Of a DNA stretch of 64,000 nt, positions 12,045-24,047 are shown piece by piece. Origin of the DNA: Spizellomyces punctatus DAOM BR117 (Eukaryota > Chytridiomycota > Chytridiomycetes > Spizellomycetales > Spizellomycetaceae); the NCBI RefSeq assembly GCF_000182565.1, contig NW_015971539.1, positions 1,111,219-1,175,218 of the forward strand, given 5' to 3'. The notes beneath the pieces are model-generated. The model was not told the origin of the DNA. It was given only the letters and a program-made list of their open reading frames with translations, and ran no database searches. The position numbers and the translations under genes are program-made. Every line of letters starts with the position of its first letter. The stretch's first letter is position 1.

Positions 12045-13076
12045 TTATTGCTCAATTTGTTCCAATCCACCATCTATATAGCGCCGAACAATGTGTTCGG
12101 GAAGGAATGCATCGCCGGCTGCCGGAGTCCTACCTATATTCAAGCCAGTTCCTTTGCTTTTTGCCAGTCGAGATTGTATTGAGCATCTTCTGGCATCTTG
12201 AATTCTTACAGCATAGATTGCGATCAAAGGATGCCAAGAACACTATAAGCAAGTTCAGTCTTACCTCGCAACGCTGTCAACAAGTCACTGACATTGTCCC
12301 GAACAACTATTAATTCTCTATTAGATGGCTTAATGAACCCGCTTTCGATACTCTTATCAATTAATGCTATCAGCGGGTCGTAGAATCCATTTGTGTTCAG
12401 GACACCAATTGGCTTGGAATGGATGTTGAGTTGAGCCCAGGTAATTGCTTCAAACAACTCTTCAAACGTGCCAAATCCGCCCGGAAGTGCAATGAAAGCA
12501 TTGCAATTTTCTTCCATCTTTTTCTTTCCTATATGGGCAAGTGTGACAGTCAGTATTTGTCCTCCTTTACACTACTCTAAGACGCAAATTCCAGCAACTG
12601 AACTTGTATGCATGTCCTAGGGAAGCCCCAAGTTAGAAGAGAGCCAAAGCCGCTGTGCGATGTGCTATTTGAGACACTTTACCGGTACGATGGTGACATC
12701 CCCCACGAGGAGCATCCCTTCGAACTGCGTCATGGCCTAGGACGCAACAAATAATAAGATTACAGATCCCTACCTAGCAATGCTAGTTTTGCTCATGAAT
12801 GCTACCTCTGGTATAATTCCCACTACATTTCCTCCTCCTTCGTGAACAGTCCTAGCGATTATTCCCATGAGACCCTTGTCGCCGCCTCCGTAGACCAGCG
12901 CGATTCCATTCTGCCGCATGGCATGGTTGAGCTGCAACGCTTACGGCAATTAAGGTTTGACATGAAAATACCTTGACTAAAGCTTCTCCAAGCTCTTGGG
13001 CGGCTTCTACATACTTTTGACTGTTGCCAGTGCTGCTGCCGCAGTAAACACAAATTGCGGTGATCTCCGTTGGCAT
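12045..13076 (-). CDS. LOG-family phosphoribohydrolase
   Basis: Six exons (12972-13076, 12806-12931, 12683-12736, a 13-base microexon 12604-12616, 12265-12528, 12045-12133) close in phase to 216 aa, the usual LOG length. Motifs are AICVYCGSSTG at the start, LVYGGGDKGLMG, and the family hallmark ALPGGFGTFEELFE. LOG enzymes release free bases from nucleoside 5'-monophosphates, classically active cytokinins in plants; in microbes the physiological substrate is often unknown. The microexon completes DMHTRKKKMEEN and uses a weak donor, GTTCAG. The last exon is the least certain, because two acceptors four bases apart give different C-termini; I chose the one keeping the longer frame. Confidence 0.85.
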
Positions 13077-13399
13077 TGTCGGAGTGGGGGGCTTGCTTGT
13101 CCATTAACCTTGCCCAACCAAATCCACGTCACCCAACCAGCTCTCCGGATCCAACCGCACTGTCGGTTAGATGGCTTAGGTGCTTACGTACAAATCAACT
13201 GTTCACGTGCGCTTTGGAAACACAACGTCCATTTCAGGCGCCGCTACTTTCGGCTTTGATGGAACCACCATTAGGACAAGGCATCTGTAAATTAACCGCT
13301 GGACCTCTTAATCCCTTTTACGGGCAACCATACGGTGTGCATTCATCCAAGTTTACCCTTGCTTGAGTGGCATTACCCCGTCGCGAAACACCGCTGTCA
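13077..13399. promoter_or_regulatory. Divergent upstream region of the LOG gene and the TMCO4-like gene
   Basis: About 320 bases between two divergent starts, with no gene that I can support. No motif is named. Confidence 0.4.
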
Positions 13400-16300
13400 A
13401 TGACCAGCGAGGCCGGACAAAGGCAGGAATCGCCAACGGAAAAGGAGGTGTGTGCAGCAGCTAAAATCGTTCGGGAAAAATAGCATAGCAAGTACGAGCT
13501 TGCGTAAAAGCTACTTTGGTTTTGAGCTTTTTTCAATTCTGAATCTTGCCCAAGCCGTAAATTGCCGCCCAAAACCTATGGGGATGCTGGATATCTAAGG
13601 ATGAAAATTGAAGGGAATTTCTCCTTTGTATAGATCGGTCAGTTCGATACCGCTTTCAATGACAAACCGCCACATACATCTCCGGCGCAGGAAGAGCCCT
13701 CATCTGGAGGTGCACCGGTAGCAGTGGACCTGACCCTCCAAAACAACAGCGCCGCCGATGATTCTGATTCTAATATTGACCGCCCAGAGAACGAAATCCA
13801 CTCCGACCTTCGCTTTTCTCAGCCAATAGATGAAAATGTAGACGACGACATTGACGCTTCCTCGGTCGGTGCCATGGATGGAGATAACAATTCCGACGTG
13901 GACTCAACTGGGCCTATGGAAGAATATTCATCACATGATCCCGACACAAAGAGCCAATTGCAGGATCACACATCTCTCTCCGAAAAAGAATTCGAACCTT
14001 CCCCCGTACAAGTAAATATGGAATCTTCAAATCGCACATCACCACCTGTAACGCCACCATCGTCTTCTCCTCGACGGCCGGACTTTCTGGACCGACGGCG
14101 GACGTATCAAGGCCCAGGCATATCCCGCCATTCCTCTTTCCCGTCTGTCCAAAGGCATTCCCGCGATGTGTCACCTGTACGAACAGAGTACGGCGGTGAG
14201 CAGGAGGCCGACAATGATGACGTGATGTCTGTTCGCTCAACCATGACAACCCATACTCTACGCGCAAACCGACCGCGTCCGGTCACAAAGTCGCAGAAAA
14301 TCTCCAGTATTCAAAATATCTTCACAGAAAGTCAGAAAATTGCATATGTCGGACTTTGCTACCTCAGCGCCGTGCATAATAAAAAGGCGGATGTGAAAGC
14401 ATGGAAGAAGGCCAATGAGTCGTACACCAAGTGGGCCGATGGATTTATGGAGCGACTATATGCATATCTGGATATAAAGGAGGAGGGTAAGAGCATCTTA
14501 CCAGTCGCGCTGGTGAAACTTGCTGCATCGAACGGGGATTAAAGAGATTTCTGTGACCATTTTGCAGAAAGAGTCATGATCAAGAGCCTTGCCGAGCACG
14601 GTCTTGTACCCTCCGATCTCTCTAAATCACTCATAGACGATGCCAAAAAGGCGGCACAGATTATCAAAGACCGACAAGAGCGTCGCCAACGCGCCGAACA
14701 AGAAGCGCTTGAAAATGGGATTCCCTTTGAGCTGGACGGTATAGAAGATTCTGACGACAACATGGACCCAACAGACATTCGATATACTATTTTGACGCAT
14801 TTGTTTATCCTGTGCATCGCGGATGGGCGGTATGATGCACGGAGTCGAGCTGTTCTGAGGTCGGTTGCAAACGACTTGGAGGTTCCGTGGCTGGATGTGG
14901 TCAAACTGGAAAGAGCAATAGCGGAGCAACTGCGCATTTACGAGGACAGCGAGGAAGTGAAAGGGGACGTGGAAGTGATAGGAAAGAGGAATGTGGCTGA
15001 TAGTAAAAAACGATGGTTATTTACCGGACTGGCCACTCTTGCTGGCGGTGCTGTTATCGGATTAACCGCCGGATTGGCCGCTCCTCTCATTGCTGGCGGT
15101 ATTGGGGTGGCCCTGGGAACGTTTGGTGTTACGGGGGCTACTGCCGCTCTTTCGACTACTGGAGCTCTGGCTCTTATTACTACAGGAGGAGTGCTTACCG
15201 GTGGAGGTAGGTAGCATTTAGTTACCATACCGTTCAAATCCAAACATCCATACTTCCATTTTTGTAGGCATGGGTGGGTTCAAGATGATGAAACGGACCA
15301 AGGGAATCACGCAATTCGAATTTTTGTACATCGAGGACGCGCTAAGGCTCATAGAGGAGAACAAGGAGAAGAGACGAACGGAAAGAAGGAAACGGAGACG
15401 AAGGGAGGCGCGCCAAGCACTACAGGACAAGTTGGATCAACAGCGAGTATCAAAAGAGGAGAAAAGAAAAGCGGCGGATGACCAGAATGCGGACGGAAAA
15501 TCCCCGATACACGAGGCCGGAGAGGGCACAAAGGGTGAAGAGCTGGAAAATGTTGCTGAAATGCCCGAAGAGTTACCACGCTATGAGCCTGCAAACCAGG
15601 ATAAGCTCAATCGAATCGGACATTGGGTGAGCATTTCGGAAAGCCAGCGAAAGGAACTCGACAAAATGACTGGCGACTCTCCTGGAAAGAGAATCCCTCC
15701 GCCTATTCCCAACAGACCAACTGCCGCTGAGCTTGCCAGCGTGGCAGAGCGGGCAGCCACTGTAGACGCCTCCCCGGCAAAATCTGTACCACCGCGTCTC
15801 GTTGTATCTACGACAATGGATGCGACTGAAAGCTGCGCCTCGTCTTCGATTCTCACATCTGGGGATGATCTCGGTCTGACACATGATTGGGGACTTGACG
15901 AAGGGCTGGGATTATCGGATGGTAGTCATGATGAAGGTGGGATTAATATCTACTCGGAAACCATGTATGGAGCCGGTGGGTTGGATGCAAACGTTTTGGA
16001 GAGCACTCTATTATGGGAATCGAGTCCTCAACTCCATAGCGAGAATGAACTCGAGCTGAAAAGTGTACGTAAGATGCCAAGCTTCAATCCTGGGGATCTG
16101 GATGATGTGGGAACCATCGACGAAGAAATGGCCGCTGCAATGTTCGACGATCTTCAGTCTACCATCGCCGGTGACGAAGATGATGGAATTCGGTTCAAAG
16201 AACCCGAAGGTCCACCGAAAGCAAAGCAAACAAACGTCCTCATAACTATTGCCGGATGGATCACCTATGGTCCCGATGACCACACCCTTCCGTTTTCCAC

Positions 16301-18188
16301 TTTAGAGCATGACGTGCATGGTGATCAATACGCTTTGTGTTGGGAAACAGACGTGCTTCAAGAGCTGGGCAGTGCTTTGAAGTTGTTGGTTGGGGAAGTG
16401 GCTAGTTTCCTTGTGCAGCAAGGACTGCAAGCAACTGTATTGTCGACCTTGATGATTGGACTAGCGGGGCCATTATGGGTGATGAAATTGAGTTACTTGG
16501 TGGATAATCCATGGGGAAATGGATTGAGCAAAGCAAACAAGGCTGGCAGGGTAAGTTGAGAGACGTGTTTGATTGAAACCCTGTTGGCAGCTGACAAACA
16601 GTTCTCCTTTCAGGTTCTTGCCGACACTTTAATGCAAGGCGTGCAAGAAAACCGACCAGTCAGTCTTATTGGATTCTCCTTGGGTGCGCGTGTCATCTTT
16701 CACTGCCTTCTCGAATTGGCGTCTCGTGGAGCGTATGGTATTGTTGAGGACGTTTATTTGCTCGGCTGCCCCGTAATGGCGCAGAAAAACGAATGGGAGC
16801 AGATTGCCTCCGTCGTAAGCGGCCGTCTTGTTAACGGCTATTCGACCAACGATATGGTGCTCGGCGTCCTATACAGAGCGAGTGTTGCGGTGTGGAACAA
16901 TGTCGCTGGACTTCGGCCTGTGGAAGGAGTCGCCGGGGTTGAAAATATTCAATTGGACGACGTCATTCAAGGGCATTTGGATTATCGACTGTGCATGCCT
17001 AAGATATTGGAAAAGCTCGGATTTTCCGTTACCCGGGACTATTTTGATGATGAGGATGAGGAGGAGGAGAAAGAGCGTATGGAAATCGAGGAAGAAAAGA
17101 GAAAGGAGAAGGAAGAAAGACTGCGAGCCAAGGAGGTGAGATTGAAAAAGAAGCAGGAAGAATACGAGGAGAAATTGCGAAAGAAGAAGGAAGAGCAAGA
17201 GCGAAAGCAAAAGGAACGGGAAGAGAAGGAAAGGTTGAAAGAGGAAGCTCGCCGTAAAAAGGAGGCGGAAAAGGCCGCAGCAGCGACCTGGGCCGGGAAA
17301 GATACAAGCGACAAGGTCAACCGATTAAGTTGGTTCGCGCGGCGTAGTAGCGGCCGTGCAACGCCCACCCCAACACAGGAGAAGGTACCGGACGAGATCG
17401 AGCAGTTGATGCAGAACTACTGGATGCCAAGGGAAATCAAAAGCACGCTGCCGCCTTTGGTTATTAAATCGCCCGAAGATGCTGTCATTCCTAAAGAAAT
17501 CAAGACCACGCTTCCACCGCTTGTAATCTCTAGCGCAGAGATCGATGATGATGGTACAGATGCAGCGAGGTCGACAGGTACAGACGCACCTAAATCGGTA
17601 AGGGAAAATGCAGAGGGGAGCCTGCCCGACCTTACCTCGCCACCTCCAAGCTCATGCCCACCGGATGCTCCGGACACAAACGACGACCTAGTCGCGGCGC
17701 AAACGGAGCTATATGAAGCAGAGGCTGAGGTTGAAGCAGCCAAGAGGGAAGTTGCCGAAGCAGCGGCGGCAGCCGCTGCTGCAGCAGCCGGGAGTTTGGG
17801 ATTGAGGGTTACTCTCGAAAATGGAACCGAACTGGAGCAGATTATCATTGCGGCCCAGAAAGACGGTACTGCAGGTGCTGGCGCAGGGGACAAGCTCGAC
17901 GGAAGAGCTGGTATTGATGGCCATGAGAAGGACGATGATGAATTTACCGACGGGATAACGCCATCATCCCCGTCCTCTCAACCCATCGTCCCCCCAGAAG
18001 ACGCACAAGATCTAGGCGTATGGCACAAACGTAGTACTGAAAATATACCCGAAGGCTTCCTCGATCCTCAGCCAAAGATTGAACCAAGCCTAAAGAGTCC
18101 AGGCGTGCATTCGTTCATGTCCTCATCATCTGACGACTCAAGCGGTAGTGCGTTCGTGGACGCCCGAGAAAATCCATGGGTTGGATAG
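13400..18188 (+). CDS. TMCO4/DUF726-family membrane hydrolase-like protein
   Basis: Five exons (13400-13447, 13634-14486, 14568-15206, 15268-16550, 16614-18188) give 1465 aa. The first is 16 codons before a GTGTGT donor and is inferred from phase. An acidic Ser-rich N-terminus leads to a helical region (SQKIAYVGLCYLSAVHN). A glycine/alanine-rich membrane segment follows (GLATLAGGAVIGLTAGLAAP), then a hydrolase-like core with ITIAGWI and the nucleophile-elbow motif SLIGFSLGARV. Next come VYLLGCPV and GRLVNGYSTNDMVLGVLYR, the core pattern of DUF726. The tail has a charged coiled coil and a disordered end with an alanine run. Family members (human TMCO4, yeast Mil1) are Golgi/trafficking-linked and poorly understood. 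The elbow Ser suggests hydrolase ancestry; activity is not shown. Confidence 0.85.
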
Positions 18189-18515
18189 AATCAATGATGT
18201 ATGTATTCACAGTGTATCTGTAGCTTAGCGGATGAAATGGGGAATGGGTGGCATGGATTTGATAGAGATGACGCCTATTTTTTTTATCTATATTTTTCTT
18301 TTTTTTTGATATCATCCACCTTCTCCGATGCCAAGCTATCCATCTTGCATCGTCCATCTTTGTAATACACGTATCTTTACAGGACAAATCAGTCCACCCT
18401 TTCAGTCATGGGACGCGATGCATTTAGTAGGTGGATCAGTAGATATTTCGCTGCTTTCGTGTCTCGTAATATACCACTAATCAGTCTATTCATATGGATG
18501 CTACCTTCTAGAGAC

Positions 18516-19858
18516 CTATTTGCCCAATCCAAGTTCAATACCAAAGGCGAGGACGAGCTTCACAAACTCCTTCATGTGGCTGAATGAGATGTGAGAAATA
18601 TCGTCGCCAGATGTGTGCACATATGGACTCGACTGGTCGAAGGGCGCCTCAAAAGTGAATGTTGCCGGGTAGCCAGCGCGTGTCCAAGATGCGTGGTCTA
18701 TGGGAATTCAAAGTTCTAAATTCTCCAAAATCGACTATGAAATTAAAGGCGCCATATTGCATACCAGAGCATCCGTATCCACATTTCACATCACCCCAGG
18801 GAATGCCGCAATATTCCTTAGCAATGGTTTGCAAGAATTTCCTAAGCGGTTCGTCGATGAAGTCCGTCGCAATTCCAACAATCTCCTTCTTATTCGGCGG
18901 TTTGTATCCAGTCATATCTACTTGTATCATACCGACCACCTTGACACCTTCGTCAGCGTACTTGCGAACCACCTTTTGCGACCCAAGAAGCCCGCCTTCC
19001 TCGGCAGAATACCAGTGAAATTCAACTGGGCGTGATGGAACGATCCCGTTTTCAAGAATAAGCCGGAAAGCTTCAAATGTAGTGGTAGTACCGGAGCCGT
19101 CATCATCAGCGCCGGGTGAGCGGCCCCAGTAAGGGTTCCATTGGTTCACCGAGTCGAGATGCGCACCAATAATCACAATGCCGTCATCTTCCGTGGCGGA
19201 AGCGACGGGATTGATGCGAGCAATGACTGAAGATTGTTGCCATGGGTGAGCAAATTGCGTTACCGAGACATTGAGGCCTTTTCCAGCGGCGTTTGCCTTG
19301 TTCGCTTCTTCTTGGGCCTGATCAAAGATCCATTCGGAGGCGGCTTTGCCACTAGACGTCTTGTAGTATCTGGTGGTGAATCCCGTCAGCCTAGTGAGAA
19401 AGTCTTTCATGTAGGACTCAGATATCTGGTCAATGACTTGTTTCACGATGGATTGTTGCACGGGGGCCTTTGGAAGCTCTTGATAGTTATAATTAGCAGG
19501 GTGAGAATAGCATCTCACATATGAAGTCAGACTCACCCGTACGGGAAGTAGACACAAGTCGATCATTTTCAAAATCCAGATCTCCGTCCGTGATATCGAT
19601 GAACTTCTGACCTTCACGGATGAGGCCAAAAACCTGCCGAGAATATATGCTTGGTTCGGAGAGGGTTACCAAATTTCATAATAAACAAGACCGCACCTCC
19701 TCTTCGGTCATCCATTGTGCCTCCGTTTCAGATAAAGATATGAGGCGCTTTTCACTGACATCAGACAAAGGGATCTGGTCTACGGGAGCAGAGGCGGCGG
19801 GGTTCAAGGCCAATAGACAGAACGTGGCCGCCGAAAGGAGGAGCGCTTGGGCACGCAT
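18516..19858 (-). CDS. Secreted M28-family zinc aminopeptidase
   Basis: Four exons (19697-19858, 19537-19633, 18765-19478, 18516-18697) encode 384 aa. Residues 1-25 form a signal peptide (RAQALLLSAATFCLLALNP), followed by a propeptide-like stretch. The five zinc ligands of the M28 fold are all visible: His and Asp in IGAHLDSVNQ and GADDDGSGTTT, Glu in YSAEEGGLLGSQ, Asp in IQVDMTGY, and His in CSDHASWTRAGYPA, which is formed only after the last intron is removed. Two cysteines (CGYGCSDHAS) recall the disulphide near the active site of fungal leucine aminopeptidases. It probably removes N-terminal residues from external peptides. A GTGCGG donor is used after exon 1, as in the LDAH-like gene. 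Confidence 0.9.
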
Positions 19859-20301
19859 GGTGAGCTGGCAAGTAAGGAACAAATGTAGGTAAGCCGAAAG
19901 AATCTACACAGCTCAGAGTTCTGACTTACAATCTGCAAGTTAAATGATTTTGACAAAACACCCAACGGAGCGATAGGACGCGCGTGCTTCTCCCCCTGAT
20001 CACGGGGGGTTGCAAGTTATGACGGTCAATAATCACACTTTCCAGTCACACTTGCAAGATAAACAAAAGGCCAATAAAGCAGATATTTTAACTGCATATC
20101 CCATCGATATTTCTATTGGATATTATGTCCAGTATCTTATAAAGGGGACTTATCACAGTCATTGATGGGGTTATATCCATTCTTCGTGATGTTTATTACT
20201 TCATCAATGTTAATAGAAAACAAAACATCACACTTTGTATGCATGTTGTTCCCCTTCCCCCTCTTCTCCAATACAGAATCTTGATTCAAGATTGAAACTA
20301 C
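19859..20301. other. Intergenic region
   Basis: About 440 AT-rich bases between the aminopeptidase start and the end of the seven-helix gene. Nothing else is supported. Confidence 0.4.
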
Positions 20302-21806
20302 TTATACCGCTGTACTAGGACACTGCCGCGATACAGACCCTGCTGGTCCGCCGAATGATTTGTCGCCATCGGATGTTCCCTGTCCTGCAGACTCTGCGGT
20401 GCCAGACCCGGATTTAATGGTGGCTTTCCTAGCTGGAGCAGGATTGATGTCGGTCTTGTAGATTCTGTAATTGAAAGCGGAGGAATGGTGAGCCTAAAAG
20501 ACCATCTTTTGAAATACACAGGAATGATACACACCCGTAAATGATAAAAGCTGAGACAACCACCATCAAGACCGGCGCACAAAAGTTCCACAGCACACAA
20601 AAGAGAATAGACAGGGGAGCATAGAGCATTAAGATCTGCCGTTGGCAGGTTGCGTAGGCTACGATGGCAAACACATAGGAAGCGAGGATAGCAATGAGGG
20701 TAGCAGTGACGTATAGAAGCTACACCAAGTTTATGAGCCATTGTCAACTGCAATTCACGCAGGCGGGTAGAAACTCACTTTGCGCCTAGCAGCCTCCAAG
20801 TTGTCAATGCGCCCTCCTGAGGCTTTTTGTTTCATTTGGGAAATATTTGCAGCTAGGAGTCGGTTGAGCTGGCGACCGAAAAAGCAGAAGGCCAGCATCA
20901 GAAAGAAGCTCCAGAGGCTATGAGAAACCAGAACAGTTAAGATATCAGCGGCGCAGCAAGGATGAAGGAAACTCTCAGTCGCTATACTTACGCCCAAATC
21001 CAGTAATGAGCTGCTGTCAGCTTCAGCGCCTTGTCCATATTATTGGTGTCAAAGTAATGACCGGCAATGCTACGAGTAGTATCACCGATCAGATGAGTTG
21101 ACATGTATCCTGATGCTCTTCGCAATTACACATACCCAGCCAACGTGTTAGCGAGAATAGCCGGTAACACAACCATGAGCAAGGTGAAGATATTCATCTG
21201 AAGTCCAGAAGGCAGGTATATTTTCGCCATTGTGGGATCATTGATGGTTTCGGGTGTCGCAAAAATTCTGAAGGGAAAAAGTTGACCGGCTGCTATGAGG
21301 GCTGGGTAACATGCCAATGCGAGTCCCTATCATATAACTCACATTCCGATGAGATATAAGGCGATACCGCCGTAGCCAAATCCCCATGGCCATTCATGAA
21401 ATGCCTCCATAATATAACCTTCATTGGAAACTACCCCATATCCCAGGGTGCCCGAAATCATCATAGCGCAAAATACAGTCCGTCCTTTACCGATGAAAAA
21501 AGAGCACGTAAATAACGACACTCAAGAATCACCCTATGAGAAGCACGACTTACCTATGATAAATATGGTTACGCTTGCCACATATGCCTCCATCGGACGC
21601 GGTTTGAATACCCCATCCTCAAACTTATATATCGGCCGACGTTTTACGATGACCAAGTAGTATAACAACCCAGAATAAACGATAGTTGTGATGACACTGA
21701 GGATAAGATTGGCGACGTACAATCCCCAGACAATTTCGCCTTCAGTGCCGTAAATCGAAACCCGCCAGTCGGCAGAGGGATGGAAGGGATTCGTAAGGTA
21801 ATTCAT
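20302..21806 (-). CDS. Seven-helix membrane protein, unassigned
   Basis: Seven exons (21554-21806, 21343-21520, 21136-21267, 20992-21069, 20779-20917, 20535-20719, 20302-20464) close in phase to 375 aa. Hydrophobic segments include VWGLYVANLILSVITTIVYS, AYVASVTIFIIVSLFTCSFF, YGGIALYLIG, FTLLMVVLPAILANTLAG, HYWIWALWSFFLMLAFCFFG, LLYVTATLIAILASYVFAI and VLMVVVSAFIIYG. The N-terminus is short and polar, and the C-terminal 50 residues are hydrophilic and Gly/Ser-rich. The layout suggests a seven-transmembrane receptor or related protein with an outside N-terminus. I see no DRY, NPxxY or retinal-lysine motif that would name a class. The loop before the last helix pair is basic and helical (KQKASGGRIDNLEAARRK). 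Confidence 0.75.
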
Positions 21807-23334
21807 TCTCGTCGGCAAGTTCTCTAACCTCTACTGTTACGTGTGGAGACGGACGATGCGCTTCCGCACTTTATATTTGTTTGGCAATAATCGTTATTTA
21901 TGTTTATTTTCACATGGGGAATAGGGTTTCTCGCTCAGCATTTTTTGACGCCATTGCCAAGCGTTTGTGGGCCGAGTTATCTATTGTGCTTCGGAGTAAT
22001 GTAAAGATCGGGAAGCGCATAATTAAGGTTGACCAATGGATCAAATGCCTGATCCTTGGAAAAGTCAAGTTTCCAACAATGTTGTGGGTAAATATATCGG
22101 GAATGAACAATACCAAATGTTAGCCTCGTGCCTTAACCCATGGCCACCCACGGAGAGACCAGGGCTTTATCCTAAAAAAACATGTTCCCGGAACCCGCAG
22201 AGAACTACGTAGCGCACGCTCCCCAGTCGTTCTCCATGCTCAGAAATAGAAACAAGAAGGTTTGGATCTGCGCTATTTATCGAGCTATATTATCCAAGCC
22301 TTTTGACTAATGATAGTGGCTCCGTTTCTCGTTAACAAGCATAACTACCCTCTGCTTTTAAGTTAATCGTCCTGCGTCGAGATGCGGGACACGCTTAGAA
22401 CAAACAGTTACCCAAAATACTATTTTGGAATTAGCCATTAAGTTTGATGAAAAAATCTGGGTGTTTTTGTCGCAATGATTTATAATCCTATCTGGCTGCT
22501 ATCTATTAAGTTAATTTAACCTTCTCCATGACTTGCTAAGCAAGGCTGCGGATTACCCAATCTCAAAGCATTATTACCATCCCTAGGAAGGGCCCCACTG
22601 GTCTTCCAACCAGTGGTTGGAAGCTTGAGCTCTAAGGGCTTCCCCGAACAATTTGACGATCTCTGCCACACGCAGTTAAGCCAGAAGATCCTGATTTGAT
22701 GTCTCACATTCTGCGGGAGCTGCTGATGATAATCGCTTCAGAATCTTTGTCTTTGCTGCATCACAGCTGCGACTGGGCAAAACCATATGGACGAGACCAG
22801 TTAGCACCGTCGGTCGAACGCTGAGTTATGGAACCTCAACAATAAGACGCGATTACGTGATCTGAACCAGCCACAGTAAATCACATGATTTGCGGTTAGT
22901 TGGAAGGCAACCGGGGCGTGTGGCGGCTCTCGCGAGAGCTTCGCCAACTGTCGAAACGAGATTTGACCCAATCACCCAATCCGACGAAACCTCCAGCAAG
23001 CGCTTCTCGACATTCCCCCGCTGGGCGCGACAAGTTTCGACGGTCGGTCTTTTTACTATCCTTAGGTAAGAATCGCGTCAAGTCTTTAGGATGGCGTTGT
23101 GGGAGCAATGTGCGGGATGAGCGGTCCATGTATTATACGTTCGTATATGTTACTTTCCTGGAGGTATCTAGTATACGTTGCTTACTGGCTATCGCCATTG
23201 CTAATCAACAAAGATTGACCCAGAAAAATGGGACAGACACTTAATGAGTTTGCACATTTCCTCCCTGTTTCTGCTTTCTAACTTATTCAAGTTGCAGACA
23301 GAGACGCTTGACGCATCAGTATAGTTCTAACACC
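21807..23334. other. Long intergenic region
   Basis: About 1.5 kb between the divergent seven-helix gene and ARL1. The ARL1-proximal part has a 114-codon ORF (22900-23244) that looks like leader sequence. Around 22589 there is a short perfect hairpin with arms CCACTGG and CCAGTGG. I see no RNA gene or protein that I can support. Confidence 0.4.
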
Positions 23335-23883
23335 ATGGGTGCCATATTTTCCCGACTATTTTCCCGGCTGTGGGGGTCAAAAGAAGTTCGGATATTAATT
23401 CTTGGACTCGATGGCGCCGGAAAAACTACGATTCTTTACCGATTTCAAATTGGAGAAGTCGTGACAACAATCCCAACGGTCGGGTTTAACGTGGAAACAG
23501 TGACATACAAAAACATCAAATTTCAAGTGTGGGATCTGGGTGGACAAACGTCAATTCGACCATACTGGCGATGCTACTACGCCAATACAGATGCGATTAT
23601 CTATGTGGTGGACTCACAGGATAGAGACCGGGTGGGAACAAGTAAGGAAGAGCTGGTAGCTATGTTGGAAGAGGAAGAGCTAAGAGATGCAGCGCTGCTG
23701 GTATTGGCGAATAAGCAGGATATGGAAGGAGCGATGTCACATACAGAGGTTTCAGACGCTTTAGGCTTGACGAGCCTACGGAACAGAACGTGGACGATCT
23801 ACAAGTGTAGTGCTAAGACGGGGGAGGGACTAACAGAAGCCTTGGATTGGCTGGTGAATGTTGTATCAGGAGGGAAGAAATGA
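23335..23883 (+). CDS. ARL1: ARL1-type small GTPase
   Basis: An intronless 182-aa ARF-family GTPase. It begins [20 protein letters not shown], with Gly2 for N-myristoylation. It has the P-loop GLDGAGKT, the switch I region [17 protein letters not shown], switch [20 protein letters not shown] and the base-recognition motif [12 protein letters not shown] and IRPYWRCYY are characteristic of Arl1 rather than Arf1. Arl1 acts at the trans-Golgi, recruiting GRIP-domain golgins. The in-frame upstream ATG at 23308 would place residues before the myristoylated glycine, so the start at 23335 is preferred. Confidence 0.95.
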   Translation: MGAIFSRLFSRLWGSKEVRILILGLDGAGKTTILYRFQIGEVVTTIPTVGFNVETVTYKNIKFQVWDLGGQTSIRPYWRCYYANTDAIIYVVDSQDRDRVGTSKEELVAMLEEEELRDAALLVLANKQDMEGAMSHTEVSDALGLTSLRNRTWTIYKCSAKTGEGLTEALDWLVNVVSGGKK

Positions 23884-23910
23884 TTATCACTTTGAGACAA
23901 ATAATAATGT

Positions 23911-23995
23911 ATAGGTGACAGAAACTGGCACTAGCTACTACACCAGGGAATAAACCAGCGTAAACTGGCTCGGGAAAAGCTAACTAAGCTACTAC
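23911..23995 (-). repeat. Relic of a Fanzor-element end
   Basis: This stretch lines up by eye with the ORF-downstream end of the Fanzor element at 55421-55518. Shared blocks in order on the plus strand are ATAG, TGGCACTAGC, ACACCAGGGA-like, AACC-GCG, GGCTCGG-AAAA, CTAA and CTAAGCTAC. The last block overlaps the Fanzor stop codon and the two codons before it, read on the minus strand (GTAGCTTAG). About three quarters of positions agree with a few gaps. No Fanzor-like coding sequence follows. It may be a decayed copy, or a short non-autonomous element keeping only the RNA-scaffold end. Confidence 0.6.
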
Positions 23996-24047
23996 TAGGC
24001 AATTATACACGCAATACGTAACGGTTGGTTCTAACCGTATAATTGCC
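23994..24047. repeat. Palindromic repeat, copy A
   Basis: The 11-base arms GGCAATTATAC and GTATAATTGCC are perfect inverted copies about 50 bases apart end to end. Inside them lies a second imperfect palindrome, AACGGTTGGTTCTAACCGT. A shorter related copy is at 61787-61830. This suggests a small mobile or structured repeat. It directly abuts the Fanzor-end relic. Confidence 0.55.

Noticed and set aside
17417-17893. 158-codon Ser/Ala-rich minus-strand ORF
   Set aside because: It is the antisense shadow of the low-complexity tail of the TMCO4-like gene.
22900-23244. 114-codon ORF upstream of ARL1
   Set aside because: Low-information sequence with no domain; more likely ARL1 leader sequence.
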